Positions 50,658-59,952 of a stretch of DNA of 64,000 nucleotides are shown here, piece by piece. The number at the start of each line of letters is the position of its first letter. Positions within the stretch are counted from its first letter, which is position 1. Made by a program: the position numbers and the translations under genes. A model generated the notes under the pieces. The model saw only the letters and a list, made by a program, of their open reading frames with translations. It did not search any database and was not told where the DNA came from. The DNA lies in assembly GCF_002356295.1 (NCBI RefSeq), contig NZ_AP018042.1, positions 2,884,361-2,948,360 of the forward strand. Direction: 5' to 3'. Source of the stretch: Labilibaculum antarcticum. GTDB taxonomy: Bacteria > Bacteroidota > Bacteroidia > Bacteroidales > Marinifilaceae.

Positions 50658-53600
50658 CTATTTTCCATCAATTTCTTGTAGCAAATATTCAACCGCTTTT
50701 TTAAGTTGCTGATCATCACCTTTGGTTACAACTTCATAGTCGTTTGCAACTTTAATATCCGGTTCAATTTGTTGATTTTCGATGTAATGCCCTTTGGTAT
50801 CTTTTACACCCACCATTGGCATTCCAAAATACAAGGACTGATCTTGCAAAGTTTCCCACCATACTGCAGTCATGGTACCTGGAACCGGCATCCCGATCAG
50901 TTTGCCAATTTTTAATGTCTGATATACGTAAGGGAATGCACAAGCATCGGAGTAATTACTTTCACTGATAAGAACAGCCGATGGCTTTTTCCATTTATTC
51001 ATAGGTTCGGTTCCAAAATCCTGTCCTCTTGGCGATAGGGTAGAGTAAACTTCTCCGCTAAGCAGAGTCGCTAAATCATCATGCAGCCAGCCTCCTCCGT
51101 TAAATCTGGTGTCAACAACAATCGCTTCATAAGTAGCATACTTACCTAGCATTTCAGAATACACTTTCCGGTAACTTGGCGAATCCATTCCTTTTACATG
51201 AACATATCCAATTCGTCCGTTCGACAAGCGTTCGCATTCTGCCTGACGTTTTTTCACCCAACGTTCGTACAATAGGGTGTTGATGCTCGAAACAGGTTTC
51301 ACTGTTTCTTCCCAACGTTCCTTCGTGTATGGATTGTAAAGGCTCAGTAATACTTTTTTACCAGCTTTGTGGTTCAATAATGGAAAGTAACTTTCGTTTT
51401 TAGGAATCACATTTCCATCAATTTTTTCGATGATAGTACCCGCTTTAATCTTTGAATCGGCCTGATTTAGAGGTCCTTTTTCCAGTACTTCGGCAATTCG
51501 CAGACCATCTCCTTCAAAATTCCAATCCAAGAATGCACCCAATTCAGCTGTTTTGTCGGCATTCTTATATTTTGCCCGATAACCAGAGCCTGTATGCGAA
51601 GCATTTAACTCGCCCAATAACTCGCTTAGCATTTCTGCAAAATCGTAATTGTTATTGATGTAAGGTAAAAATCGCTTGTATTCACTTTTGTAAAAATCCC
51701 AGTCAAGCTGATGCATTTCCGGATCGTAAAATTTTCTTAGCATCGTGCGCCAAACGTGCTCAAAAAGATATTCTCTCTCCTTGGCCTTGTCCAAATACAT
51801 CTCAGCCGTGTAGCTAATGTCTTTTCGTTTGTTTGTAGCAACATCTACTTTTATAATGCTCTTGCCCGACATTAAAAACAGGTTTTTTGCCTCCTTGTCG
51901 AACTGCATAGCGCCACCGCCACCTTTTAAATCAAGAATTTTTTTGGTTTCTTTCTCTTCCAGATCATTCACCCAAAGATCATAGCCATCTTCAAATTTGC
52001 TGAGGTAGAATAATTTTTTTCCATCAGGAGTTAAAATCGCATCAGAAAGGTTCGATGGATTGATCGTTAAGCAAACCTGACGATCTTCCATTCCGGAAAA
52101 TTCAATGTTTAAATCTTCAACTTTGTCTTTCTCTTTTTTATCCTTTTTATCTTTTTTCTTGTCTTTCTCAGCGTCCTTGTCTTCTTCTTTTTTATCTTTT
52201 TCAGCTTCTTCTTTTATTTCTTTTTCTTCTTTCGAAAGTTTAAAATCATCGAATGCTTTCTGATTAAAGAATTGAACGTATACATCCGATTGTGAGCCCC
52301 AGCTTCCATGACTGCGATATCCTCGCTTGTCGGTAAACCAAATCATCGCATCTCCTTTTAACGACCACTTGGCCTCGGAATCGCTATAGCCACTTTCAGT
52401 AAGGTTAATCACCTTCTGATTTCCCTGAGCATCTACCATTGCTGCATCAGGCATAAAAAGGGTATGAGGATAAATATTCACAAGAAACCATTTGCCGTCA
52501 GGCGACCAGTCGTAATGCTGATCTCCATCGGAATAAGAGTAGTTCCACTCTTTACCCAAAATAGTTCTAACTTTTTTCGATTCGATATTGATTACTTTAA
52601 GGATAACCCGATTTTCAAGAAAAGCAATTTCTTTGCCATCAGGAGAATATTTTGGCTGATAGGTTTCAGCAGGAATTTCTAAAATTGCTTCTTCTTTTAA
52701 AAGGGTCGAATTGGAAAACTGAGCTTCATCTTCCCGTGTCATTTTGCTTTGGTACAAATTCCAGCTGCCATTTCTCTCCGAAGCATAAAGCAGTGCTTCA
52801 TCGTCAGGACTAAAGCTTACCGAGCGTTCCTGTTCCGGAGTGTTGGTAATTCGTTTAGTAGTTCCGTATTCAACCGAAGTCACAAAAACTTCTCCGCGTA
52901 TAATAAAGGCAACTTGTTTTCCATCAGAAGAAACACTCATCTCAGTAGCGCCACTGCTTAGTTTTTCAAAACTCACTTCATTTTCCTTCCTGTCGGTAGT
53001 GATATTTACATTGAGTTTAATTGGATCTTTACCCTCTTCCTGAGTGTAAATTTCTCCGTTCCAGAAATAACAAAGCTTGTCGTTTTCCGAAATACTTAGG
53101 AAGCGAACAGGATGTTTGTCGAATGTACTGATTTGAGTGAGTTGGGTTTTATTGCTTACAGGAGCTTTCCAAACATTAAAACTACCCGATTTTTCACTTA
53201 AGTAGTAGATCTCATCATTGGCTGAATTAAAAACGGGATACAAATCCTCGCCTTTAAATGTTGAAAATTGACTGTGCGTTTTATTTTGTACGTCATACAA
53301 GCAAATATCTCTGGTAACAGCCGAAGTGTGGTGTTTTCTCCAATGATTTTCGTATCCTTTGCTGTCGCGATACAGGATGTAATTCATGTCTTTGCTGTAC
53401 TTCGCATCCAAAGCAGGAGTTGTGAGTACTTGTGATGTTTTACCACCTTTAGCAGGAACGCTGTATAACTCAGGAAGTACTCCCGATGGAAACATAGCGT
53501 TTCTCGAATCATCACTAATTGTTGATGAGAATAAAATATTTTGACCATCCGGAGTAAAACTAGATGGTGTTTCTCCTTTGGAATTAAAGGTAATTCGATT

Positions 53601-53906
53601 AGGTGCTCCGCCTGTTGCAGGAATAGTGAAAATATCAAAATTCCCATATCGGTCGGATGCGAAAGCAATTGTTTTGCTGTCGGGAGACCAAATTGGTTGA
53701 TAATCGTATGCTTGGTTACTTGTTAGTGATGTGGCATTGCCACCTTCTGCAGGAATGGTGAATAAATCACCCCCATATTCAAAAACAATAGTTTGACCAT
53801 TTGGAGAGATTGATGGATAACGGAGCCATTGAGGCGTATCCATAGCGAGAAGACTTTGTGCAAGTGCAACTAAAAACGTGGTGATGAAAAACAGCTTTTT
53901 AATCAT
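50658..53906 (-). CDS. Tricorn-like S41 peptidase, secreted
   Basis: 1082 residues with a signal peptide (residues 1-21, ends SLLAM). Two WD/PD40-type beta-propellers (about 22-550) are typical of tricorn protease. A very Lys/Glu/Asp-rich stretch follows (about 559-594), then more propeller, a helical region, a PDZ domain (about 820-900) and the S41 catalytic core. The nucleophile Ser is at about 986 (SESNYSDACAFP), with SHTGSGYR as the His region and IEPDIKV near the C-terminus. Tricorn-type enzymes degrade small peptides. This copy should act in the periplasm. A long hairpin follows, without a T-run. Confidence 0.88.
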   Translation of the reverse strand: MIKKLFFITTFLVALAQSLLAMDTPQWLRYPSISPNGQTIVFEYGGDLFTIPAEGGNATSLTSNQAYDYQPIWSPDSKTIAFASDRYGNFDIFTIPATGGAPNRITFNSKGETPSSFTPDGQNILFSSTISDDSRNAMFPSGVLPELYSVPAKGGKTSQVLTTPALDAKYSKDMNYILYRDSKGYENHWRKHHTSAVTRDICLYDVQNKTHSQFSTFKGEDLYPVFNSANDEIYYLSEKSGSFNVWKAPVSNKTQLTQISTFDKHPVRFLSISENDKLCYFWNGEIYTQEEGKDPIKLNVNITTDRKENEVSFEKLSSGATEMSVSSDGKQVAFIIRGEVFVTSVEYGTTKRITNTPEQERSVSFSPDDEALLYASERNGSWNLYQSKMTREDEAQFSNSTLLKEEAILEIPAETYQPKYSPDGKEIAFLENRVILKVINIESKKVRTILGKEWNYSYSDGDQHYDWSPDGKWFLVNIYPHTLFMPDAAMVDAQGNQKVINLTESGYSDSEAKWSLKGDAMIWFTDKRGYRSHGSWGSQSDVYVQFFNQKAFDDFKLSKEEKEIKEEAEKDKKEEDKDAEKDKKKDKKDKKEKDKVEDLNIEFSGMEDRQVCLTINPSNLSDAILTPDGKKLFYLSKFEDGYDLWVNDLEEKETKKILDLKGGGGAMQFDKEAKNLFLMSGKSIIKVDVATNKRKDISYTAEMYLDKAKEREYLFEHVWRTMLRKFYDPEMHQLDWDFYKSEYKRFLPYINNNYDFAEMLSELLGELNASHTGSGYRAKYKNADKTAELGAFLDWNFEGDGLRIAEVLEKGPLNQADSKIKAGTIIEKIDGNVIPKNESYFPLLNHKAGKKVLLSLYNPYTKERWEETVKPVSSINTLLYERWVKKRQAECERLSNGRIGYVHVKGMDSPSYRKVYSEMLGKYATYEAIVVDTRFNGGGWLHDDLATLLSGEVYSTLSPRGQDFGTEPMNKWKKPSAVLISESNYSDACAFPYVYQTLKIGKLIGMPVPGTMTAVWWETLQDQSLYFGMPMVGVKDTKGHYIENQQIEPDIKVANDYEVVTKGDDQQLKKAVEYLLQEIDGK

Positions 53907-54130
53907 GCTTTATCGAGTTGTGTTAAAAATTAGGACATAACATTTCCATGAATAATAATATTAATTTCATGATAGTATCATAATTTGTACCAAAGCCAAT
54001 AAGCAGTTGATTGTGTGTGTGCTGTGCTGAAAGTGCTGTGTTGCAGATAATTATTATTGTTCGGATGTGAACAAAATACTGTTCGTTATCGGACTGTCAG
54101 CTGTGGTTGAGTGATTGATTTTGATGTGGT

Positions 54131-54649
54131 TTAGAGATCTTTATACTCTTTTGGATATGCAACGCATCCAGAAACCGATTTCAAGGAATCCTTTTCCAAT
54201 TCAAGTGCCATAAAAACATCATCAGTCACTTCAAAAGGACATGTTATTTTGAACTTGGAAGCTGGGGTAAAACCAAATTTGGAATAAAATTCAGGGTGAC
54301 CTAAAACAATCACTGATTTGTGCCCCAATTTTTTTGCTTTGGCCAATCCATTTTCTAGTAATTGTGAACCAATTCCTAAGCCTTGCAACTCGGGTATTAC
54401 CGACATAGGTGCCAGCGCCAAAGCTTCAAATGTGTTATCGTCAGCTTTAATTTCAACAGGAAAGAACAGGATGTGACCAACAATTTCATTTCCCATACAA
54501 GCAACCAGGGAAAGATCTTTACTGTACTTTTTATTTCTACGTAGCTTCTCTACCAATATTCCTTCAGCTTCCTGACCAAAAGCCATGTCGTTAATCATGG
54601 ATATTACTTTGTAATCATTCTTATTTTCCGGTCGAATCTTAATTTTCAT
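54131..54649 (-). CDS. GNAT family N-acetyltransferase
   Basis: 172 residues from the ATG at 54649 (MKIKIRPENKNDY). The longer frame from 54769 overlaps the miaB terminator and the miaB 3' end, so it is rejected. The acetyl-CoA-binding motif VIPELQGLGIGSQLLENGL (Q/R-x-x-G-x-G/A) is at about 88-106. The later HPEFYSKFGFTPAS is typical of the YhbS-like GNAT subgroup. The substrate is unknown. Its gene lies just downstream of miaB past a terminator, so it is probably transcribed alone. Confidence 0.85.
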   Translation of the reverse strand: MKIKIRPENKNDYKVISMINDMAFGQEAEGILVEKLRRNKKYSKDLSLVACMGNEIVGHILFFPVEIKADDNTFEALALAPMSVIPELQGLGIGSQLLENGLAKAKKLGHKSVIVLGHPEFYSKFGFTPASKFKITCPFEVTDDVFMALELEKDSLKSVSGCVAYPKEYKDL

Positions 54650-54690
54650 AAAAGTAAGTTTAGGTTGAAGAAAGTTAGTGAAAATAGCAT

Positions 54691-54732
54691 AAAAAAATCC
54701 AACAAATTTGAATGTTTCAATTTTGTTGGATT
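54691..54732 (-). terminator. miaB terminator
   Basis: AATCCAACAAA / TTTGTTGGATT stem with an A/T-rich loop and seven T residues on the minus strand, shortly after the miaB stop. Confidence 0.85.
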
Positions 54733-54749
54733 CTGATATGTCTTGTAAT

Positions 54750-56081
54750 TTATACAGCTTCTCCCACAAGGGTTGCCTTGGTGCAAGTTTTCACAATCAC
54801 ATTTGCGAGATCACCTATTTTGTACTCTTTTTTGGGGAATACGATCACTTTGTTTTGTGAAGTTCTTCCGTACACATCCTGTTCCGATCTCTTTGAAATT
54901 CCTTCGATTAAAACTTCGAAAACTTTTCCAATGTCACCTTGATTGTTTTCTAATGATATCTGATTTTGCAGCACAATCATCTCTTCCAATCTTCTTTGCT
55001 TTACATCTTCAGGAACATTGTCTGCTAAATTCTTGTAGGCAAATGTTCCCGGGCGTTCTGAATATTTGAACATATAGGCCAAATCGAATTTCGCCCATTT
55101 CATTAATTCAATGGTTTGGTTGAAATCTTCTTCGCTTTCGTTATGAAATCCACAGAAAATATCAGATGAAATGCCACATCCGGGAATAATTTTATGAATT
55201 GCCTCAATCCTGTTTTTATACCATTCCTGTGTGTATTTTCGGCGCATGTCTTTTAAAACGGAATCACTTCCCGATTGTACCGGCAGGTGAATGAAATTGC
55301 AGATATTATCATTTTTGGCGATAACTCTTAGCGTGTCATCACTCATGTCTTTAGGATGCGAGGTTGCGAATCGAATTCTCATGTTCGGTACCGAAATTGC
55401 AACCATTTCTAATAACTCTGGGAAGCTGACTTCTGAAATAGAGTTTTTAAAGACAAAGGAATTTACATTCTGTCCCAAAAGGGTAACTTCTTTGTATCCT
55501 TTTTCCGATAAATCGTTAACTTCTTGAAGTATACTTTCCGGATTTCGGCTGCGTTCACGTCCTCTGGTATAGGGAACAATACAATAGGTGCAGAAATTGT
55601 TGCAACCTCTTGTGATAGAAACAAAGCCTGATATCGAGGTTTCATCAATTCTCGACGGGCAAATATCTTTGTAAGTTTCAGTAAGGGAAAGCTCTACGTT
55701 GATCGCTTTTTCTCCGTTCTCGGCTTTTTTTACAAGAAGTGGTAGATCCATATAAGCATCAGGACCAACAATAATGTTAACATTTTTTTCCTGATCAAAT
55801 AATTTTTCGCCGAGTCGTTCAGCCATGCAACCAATTACACCAATTAATAGTTTTGGGTTTTTTTTCTTTAATTCGCTAAATCCCTGCACTCTTCCTCGAA
55901 TTCTGGTCTCAGCATTTTCACGAATCGAGCAGGTATTTACTAGAATTACATCAGCTTCTTCGCGGGTTTTGATAATTGTAAAACCATCATGCTCCATTAT
56001 CGAAGCCACAACTTCACTGTCGGCCACATTCATTTGACAACCATAAGTCTCCAAAAATAATTTCTTGCTGTTATTGCTCAT
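54750..56081 (-). CDS. miaB: tRNA (N6-isopentenyl adenosine-37-C2)-methylthiotransferase MiaB
   Basis: 443 residues from the ATG at 56081 (MSNNSKKLFLETYGCQMN). The frame from 56114 adds 11 residues of no family resemblance. Three domains are seen: UPF0004 (about 8-125; Cys in YGCQMN, VNTCSIRENAE and GVIGCMAE), radical-SAM (CNNFCTYCIVP, C-x3-C-x2-C) and the C-terminal TRAM domain (to 443). It adds a methylthio group to i6A37 in tRNAs reading U-starting codons. The partner miaA is not in the window. Confidence 0.96.
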   Translation of the reverse strand: MSNNSKKLFLETYGCQMNVADSEVVASIMEHDGFTIIKTREEADVILVNTCSIRENAETRIRGRVQGFSELKKKNPKLLIGVIGCMAERLGEKLFDQEKNVNIIVGPDAYMDLPLLVKKAENGEKAINVELSLTETYKDICPSRIDETSISGFVSITRGCNNFCTYCIVPYTRGRERSRNPESILQEVNDLSEKGYKEVTLLGQNVNSFVFKNSISEVSFPELLEMVAISVPNMRIRFATSHPKDMSDDTLRVIAKNDNICNFIHLPVQSGSDSVLKDMRRKYTQEWYKNRIEAIHKIIPGCGISSDIFCGFHNESEEDFNQTIELMKWAKFDLAYMFKYSERPGTFAYKNLADNVPEDVKQRRLEEMIVLQNQISLENNQGDIGKVFEVLIEGISKRSEQDVYGRTSQNKVIVFPKKEYKIGDLANVIVKTCTKATLVGEAV

Positions 56082-56114
56082 TTCGATGTTTCCCTTATTA
56101 AAAAATTTGTGCAA

Positions 56115-56509
56115 AGTTATATTATCTCAACTGATTGACAAGGAAAGGAGAGCTGATTTAGAATCCGTAAAGAAGAATAAATTTTGTTGGCGTTCTAGTA
56201 GGTGAGCTTATGATTATTAATGAAGTGGTTTATAGGTGATTAATTTGTACTTTTAGTAAGAAGCTTAACTGATTTTTATCGAGAGTCAGTTAAAGAGGAC
56301 ATTAGTTTATTTTGGCTTCGAAATTGTGTTTGTTGCTTAATAATTTTGTGTATTTTTATCCCCCAAATAAAGGGTCTGAGAAAGGCTTGATTTATAGGGG
56401 GTTTGTGAAAAATAAATCTCTTTCAAATCCTGTTTGGTTATTGTATTATTCAAATTTAGGAATAGTTCTTGCGTTATGGTTATAAAGTGTTAATGTAAAA
56501 GTAGACATC
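56115..56509. other. Divergent intergenic region between miaB and the stress-protein gene
   Basis: It must hold promoters for both directions. A plus-strand -7 candidate TAATTTTG is at 56341-56348, with no good -33 box, which would give a leader of about 160 nt for the downstream gene. No gene is seen. Confidence 0.4.
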
Positions 56510-57343
56510 ATGAAACGTATTTTAGTTCCAGTCGATTTTTCGGGTGATTCACTCAAAGCATTGAGGTTTGGCATCTATTTGTCAAATAAATTGGATTGTC
56601 ATCTTAGGATGGTTCATGTGCAGAAATCGGAGAAATTCGAAATCCCTTTTCATTTTGAAGAATTGAAGAATGAAATAATACATACAGTACAGGAATATTT
56701 TGAAAAATTAATTAAGCTTCATTCTGCTGACTATTGCGTTAGGAATGGAGTTTTTGATTTTAAAATAAGAACAGGAAGTGTTTATCGCGAAATCGTAAAT
56801 CAAGCGAAATACGGCGATGCATATATGATTCTTATGGGAGCTTATGGTGCTTCAGGCTTCGAAGAGTTTTTTATAGGAAGCAATGCAGTTAAGGTTGTAA
56901 CTAATTCTACTTGTCCTGTTATAACGGTACAAAAGGAATTTACCAAAGGACAATTGAAAACAATTGTAATGCCTATTGATGCAAGTACCGATACAAGAAA
57001 GAAAATCCCATTTGTAAAAGAGATAGCTTCCAGATGTAATGCAAAGGTTCATATTTTAGGCGTTCATGAAACTTCTGATACGAATGTTATTGGGAAGATT
57101 GAACATTACATGAAGCAGGGGGAAGACTATCTTAAGGATGCGAATATTGACTACGTGAAGAGCCTTCGTAAAGGAGATAATAATACATATTCAACTCTTG
57201 ATTATGCTCGTGAAGTAAATGCTGATTTAATTGTAATTATGACGGAACAGGCTGAAAGTTCAATTAATATGTTCTTTGGGTCATATGCTCAGCAAATGAT
57301 AAATCGTTCTGAAATTCCAATATTGTCTATTCCTAACGATTAA
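56510..57343 (+). CDS. Tandem universal stress protein (UspA family)
   Basis: 277 residues made of two Usp domains. The first (1-145) begins MKRILVPVDFSGDSLKALRFG and ends with GAYGASGFEEFFIGSNAVKVV and STCPVITV, the G-x2-G-x9-G(S/T) ATP-binding type. The second (about 150-277) begins KTIVMPIDAS and ends MFFGSYAQQMINRSEIPILSI; its ATP-binding loop is less complete. Cytosolic; members help cells survive starvation or stress. A terminator-like hairpin follows, before the SPOR gene. Confidence 0.92.
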   Translation: MKRILVPVDFSGDSLKALRFGIYLSNKLDCHLRMVHVQKSEKFEIPFHFEELKNEIIHTVQEYFEKLIKLHSADYCVRNGVFDFKIRTGSVYREIVNQAKYGDAYMILMGAYGASGFEEFFIGSNAVKVVTNSTCPVITVQKEFTKGQLKTIVMPIDASTDTRKKIPFVKEIASRCNAKVHILGVHETSDTNVIGKIEHYMKQGEDYLKDANIDYVKSLRKGDNNTYSTLDYAREVNADLIVIMTEQAESSINMFFGSYAQQMINRSEIPILSIPND

Positions 57344-57371
57344 GTTGAAGGACATTGTTAAAATAAAACAT

Positions 57372-57412
57372 ACACCTTTAAACCGGAATTAAATTTTGGT
57401 TTAAAGGTGTTG
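57372..57412 (+). terminator. Terminator after the stress-protein gene
   Basis: ACACCTTTAAACC / GGTTTAAAGGTGT, a perfect 13-bp stem with a 13-base loop. The T-run is weak. Confidence 0.6.
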
Positions 57413-57426
57413 ATAAACAAAGAAAA

Positions 57427-57930
57427 ATGCAGTACGTTAAAATAGTAATCTTATCCTTTTTTATTTTATCTGGTATCTCATCAAATGCGCAAGATGTTCA
57501 GTTTGGTGATGTGGGAAAAAATGATTCATTAGGTAAAGTAAATGTTATTCAGGATGCCCGGATTCTGGAGCTTCTTAAGACTGATGAAATGATAAATTCG
57601 AGGGATCCAGGTTTTCCGGGATATCGAATCCAGATTTTTTCAGGCAGAAGTACAGATAGAGAAAAAGCATTTAGGGTTAAGAAAGAATTTAGAGAATTGT
57701 TTCCTGACGAAAGGGTTTATGTTGTTTACAAGGCACCCGACTTTAGAGTTACTGTTGGAAATTTTCGAAGTAAGATTGAATCTATTGAGCTTAATAAAGC
57801 TTGTCTAAAGTTTTTCCCGAATAGTTATCCGGTAAAGACTTATATTTTATTTTCTGATTTAACACCAATTCAGCAAGAGCTTGATGAGGTTGTTTTGGAT
57901 GAAGAGAATGAACAACAAAATGCAAACTAA
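57427..57930 (+). CDS. SPOR domain protein, exported
   Basis: 167 residues. A signal peptide (about 1-21, ending SSNAQ) precedes a linker and a C-terminal SPOR domain (about 65-140: GYRIQIFSGRSTDREKAFRVKKEF ... YVVYKAPDFRVTVGNFRSKIES). SPOR domains bind denuded septal peptidoglycan, so the protein should act in the periplasm, perhaps at the division site. The acidic C-terminus (ELDEVVLDEENEQQNAN) is outside the domain. The next gene, an amidophosphoribosyltransferase, starts 22 bases later, apparently in the same unit without a functional link. Confidence 0.85.
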   Translation: MQYVKIVILSFFILSGISSNAQDVQFGDVGKNDSLGKVNVIQDARILELLKTDEMINSRDPGFPGYRIQIFSGRSTDREKAFRVKKEFRELFPDERVYVVYKAPDFRVTVGNFRSKIESIELNKACLKFFPNSYPVKTYILFSDLTPIQQELDEVVLDEENEQQNAN

Positions 57931-57952
57931 ATAACCATTTAAGAAGTTAATA

Positions 57953-59854
57953 ATGAGTGACCAACTAAAGCACGAGTGTGGGATAGCAATGATTCGATTG
58001 CTAAAACCTCTTGAGTACTATCAGGAAAAATACGGATCGTGGAGATATGGTATTCAAAAACTCTATCTATTGATGGAAAAACAACACAACAGAGGACAGG
58101 AAGGTGCTGGAGCTGTTGGATTGAAATTGGATATGCCTCCTGGGAATACATACATTCATCGTGAGCGTTCATGTAGTGATCAACCAATAAAAGATGTTTT
58201 CGATGGCGTGTATAGCGAACTGGCGGCAGCAGAGGCAAAAAATCCTGAGAAGTTTAATGACCCTGCATGGGCCAAGGCAAATTTGCCATTCGCAGGAGAA
58301 TTGTATTTGGGACATTTGCGATATGGAACTTTTGGACGAAACAGTATTGATTTTGTTCATCCGGTAATGAGAGAAAATAACTGGAAATCGAGAAATCTGG
58401 TATTGGCAGGAAACTTTAACCTGACAAATGTTGATGAGCTTTTTAATTTATTGGTTGGTTTGGGTCAATGCCCAAAGAATTATACCGATACGGTTACAAT
58501 ACTGGAAAAAGTTGGCCATTATTTAGATGAGGAAAATCAAATGTTATTCCGTCAGTATAAAAATGATGGTTTGTCTAATCAGGAGATATCACCTCAAATA
58601 GAAAGGAATATTGATATAAAGCAAGTACTTTCTAATGCCAGTAGGGATTGGGACGGCGGCTATGCAATTGCAGGCTTGTTCGGTCATGGAGATTCTTTTG
58701 CAATGAGAGACCCTTGGGGAATTCGCCCGGCATTTTATTATCACGATGATGAAATTGTGGTGGTTGCTTCGGAAAGACCAGTTATCCAAACAGCTTTAAA
58801 TGTTAAGGCCGATACCATTAAGGAAATCGATCCAGGGAATGCTTTAATCATTCGTAAAAATGGTGACGTTGCCGAGGTGCCTGTGCGTGTGGCTCAAAAG
58901 AGAAGATCATGTTCCTTCGAGAGAATTTATTTTTCCCGGGGAAGCGATAAAGATATTTATAAAGAAAGAAAAAAGCTGGGGCAATTGTTGACTCCTGCCA
59001 TATTAGAATCTGTTGGTCATGATATGAAAAATACGGTGTTCTCATTTATTCCTAATACTGCGGAGACTTCATTTTATGGAATGATGGAGGGGGTTAGACA
59101 TCACTTGACGGAACAGAAAAAACAGCAGATTCATGATTTGAATGGAAATTGGACTGAGGAAAAACTTCAGGAAATTATTTCTGTAGAGCCTCGAGTTGAG
59201 AAAATTGCCATCAAGGATGCGAAAATGAGAACCTTCATATCGAATGATGAAGGGCGTGACGATTTGGTAGGGCATGTTTATGATGTTACTTATGGAATTG
59301 TTAAGAATAAAGAGGATAATCTGGTTGTTATTGATGATTCAATTGTACGAGGAACAACTTTGAAACAAAGTATTTTACGGATTTTAGATCGTCTTCATCC
59401 AAAAAAGATCGTGATTGTTTCTTCTGCACCGCAAATTCGTTATCCTGATTGTTATGGAATAGATATGACTCGTATGGGTGAGTTTATTGCTTTTAATGCT
59501 GCCATTGCCATGTTGAAAGAGCAGGGTTTGGAGAGTATTATTGATGAGACGTATAAGAAGTGTAAAGCACAGGAGAATTTACCGAAAGAAGAGGTTGTTA
59601 ATTATGTGAAAGAAATTTACAAGCCTTTTACAGCGGAAGCAATATCAGATAAAATTGCAGTACTATTAACTCCAGAAGTGATGGATGCTGAGGTGAAGAT
59701 TGTTTATCAAACAATAGAAAATCTTCATATTGCATGTCCTGACAATACGGGTGATTGGTATTTTACCGGTAACTACCCAACACCTGGAGGGAATAAAGTT
59801 GTGAATACTTCCTTTATTAACTACTGTGAAGGAAATGACAAGAGGTCTTATTAG
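57953..59854 (+). CDS. Amidophosphoribosyltransferase, long form
   Basis: 633 residues, longer than ordinary PurF (about 470-505). The N-terminal glutaminase (class II) nucleophile is Cys9 in KHECGIAM, implying removal of an 8-residue propeptide. The glutaminase part carries LGHLRYGTFG and a long insertion. The C-terminal phosphoribosyltransferase has the PRPP motif LVVIDDSIVRGTTL. It should make phosphoribosylamine from PRPP and glutamine, the first step of purine synthesis. Bacteroidota often have this long form beside a standard PurF, so its exact role is less sure and I give no gene symbol. Terminators follow on both strands. Confidence 0.82.
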   Translation: MSDQLKHECGIAMIRLLKPLEYYQEKYGSWRYGIQKLYLLMEKQHNRGQEGAGAVGLKLDMPPGNTYIHRERSCSDQPIKDVFDGVYSELAAAEAKNPEKFNDPAWAKANLPFAGELYLGHLRYGTFGRNSIDFVHPVMRENNWKSRNLVLAGNFNLTNVDELFNLLVGLGQCPKNYTDTVTILEKVGHYLDEENQMLFRQYKNDGLSNQEISPQIERNIDIKQVLSNASRDWDGGYAIAGLFGHGDSFAMRDPWGIRPAFYYHDDEIVVVASERPVIQTALNVKADTIKEIDPGNALIIRKNGDVAEVPVRVAQKRRSCSFERIYFSRGSDKDIYKERKKLGQLLTPAILESVGHDMKNTVFSFIPNTAETSFYGMMEGVRHHLTEQKKQQIHDLNGNWTEEKLQEIISVEPRVEKIAIKDAKMRTFISNDEGRDDLVGHVYDVTYGIVKNKEDNLVVIDDSIVRGTTLKQSILRILDRLHPKKIVIVSSAPQIRYPDCYGIDMTRMGEFIAFNAAIAMLKEQGLESIIDETYKKCKAQENLPKEEVVNYVKEIYKPFTAEAISDKIAVLLTPEVMDAEVKIVYQTIENLHIACPDNTGDWYFTGNYPTPGGNKVVNTSFINYCEGNDKRSY

Positions 59855-59875
59855 AATTAACTTATAAAAAAACAG

Positions 59876-59905
59876 AAACCCATCTTGTGAAAGATGGGTT
59901 TTTTG
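59876..59905 (+). terminator. Terminator of the SPOR/amidophosphoribosyltransferase unit
   Basis: AAACCCATCTT / AAGATGGGTTT, perfect 11-bp stem, 4-base loop and extra T residues. Confidence 0.92.
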
Positions 59906-59919
59906 CTTTTAGGCTTGAT

Positions 59920-59948
59920 AAAAAAGCATCCTTTTCAGAATGCTTTTT
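59920..59948 (-). terminator. glsB-like gene terminator
   Basis: AAAAAGCAT / ATGCTTTTT hairpin, 10-base loop, T-run on the minus strand, directly after the glsB-like stop. Confidence 0.85.
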
Positions 59949-59952
59949 GATG

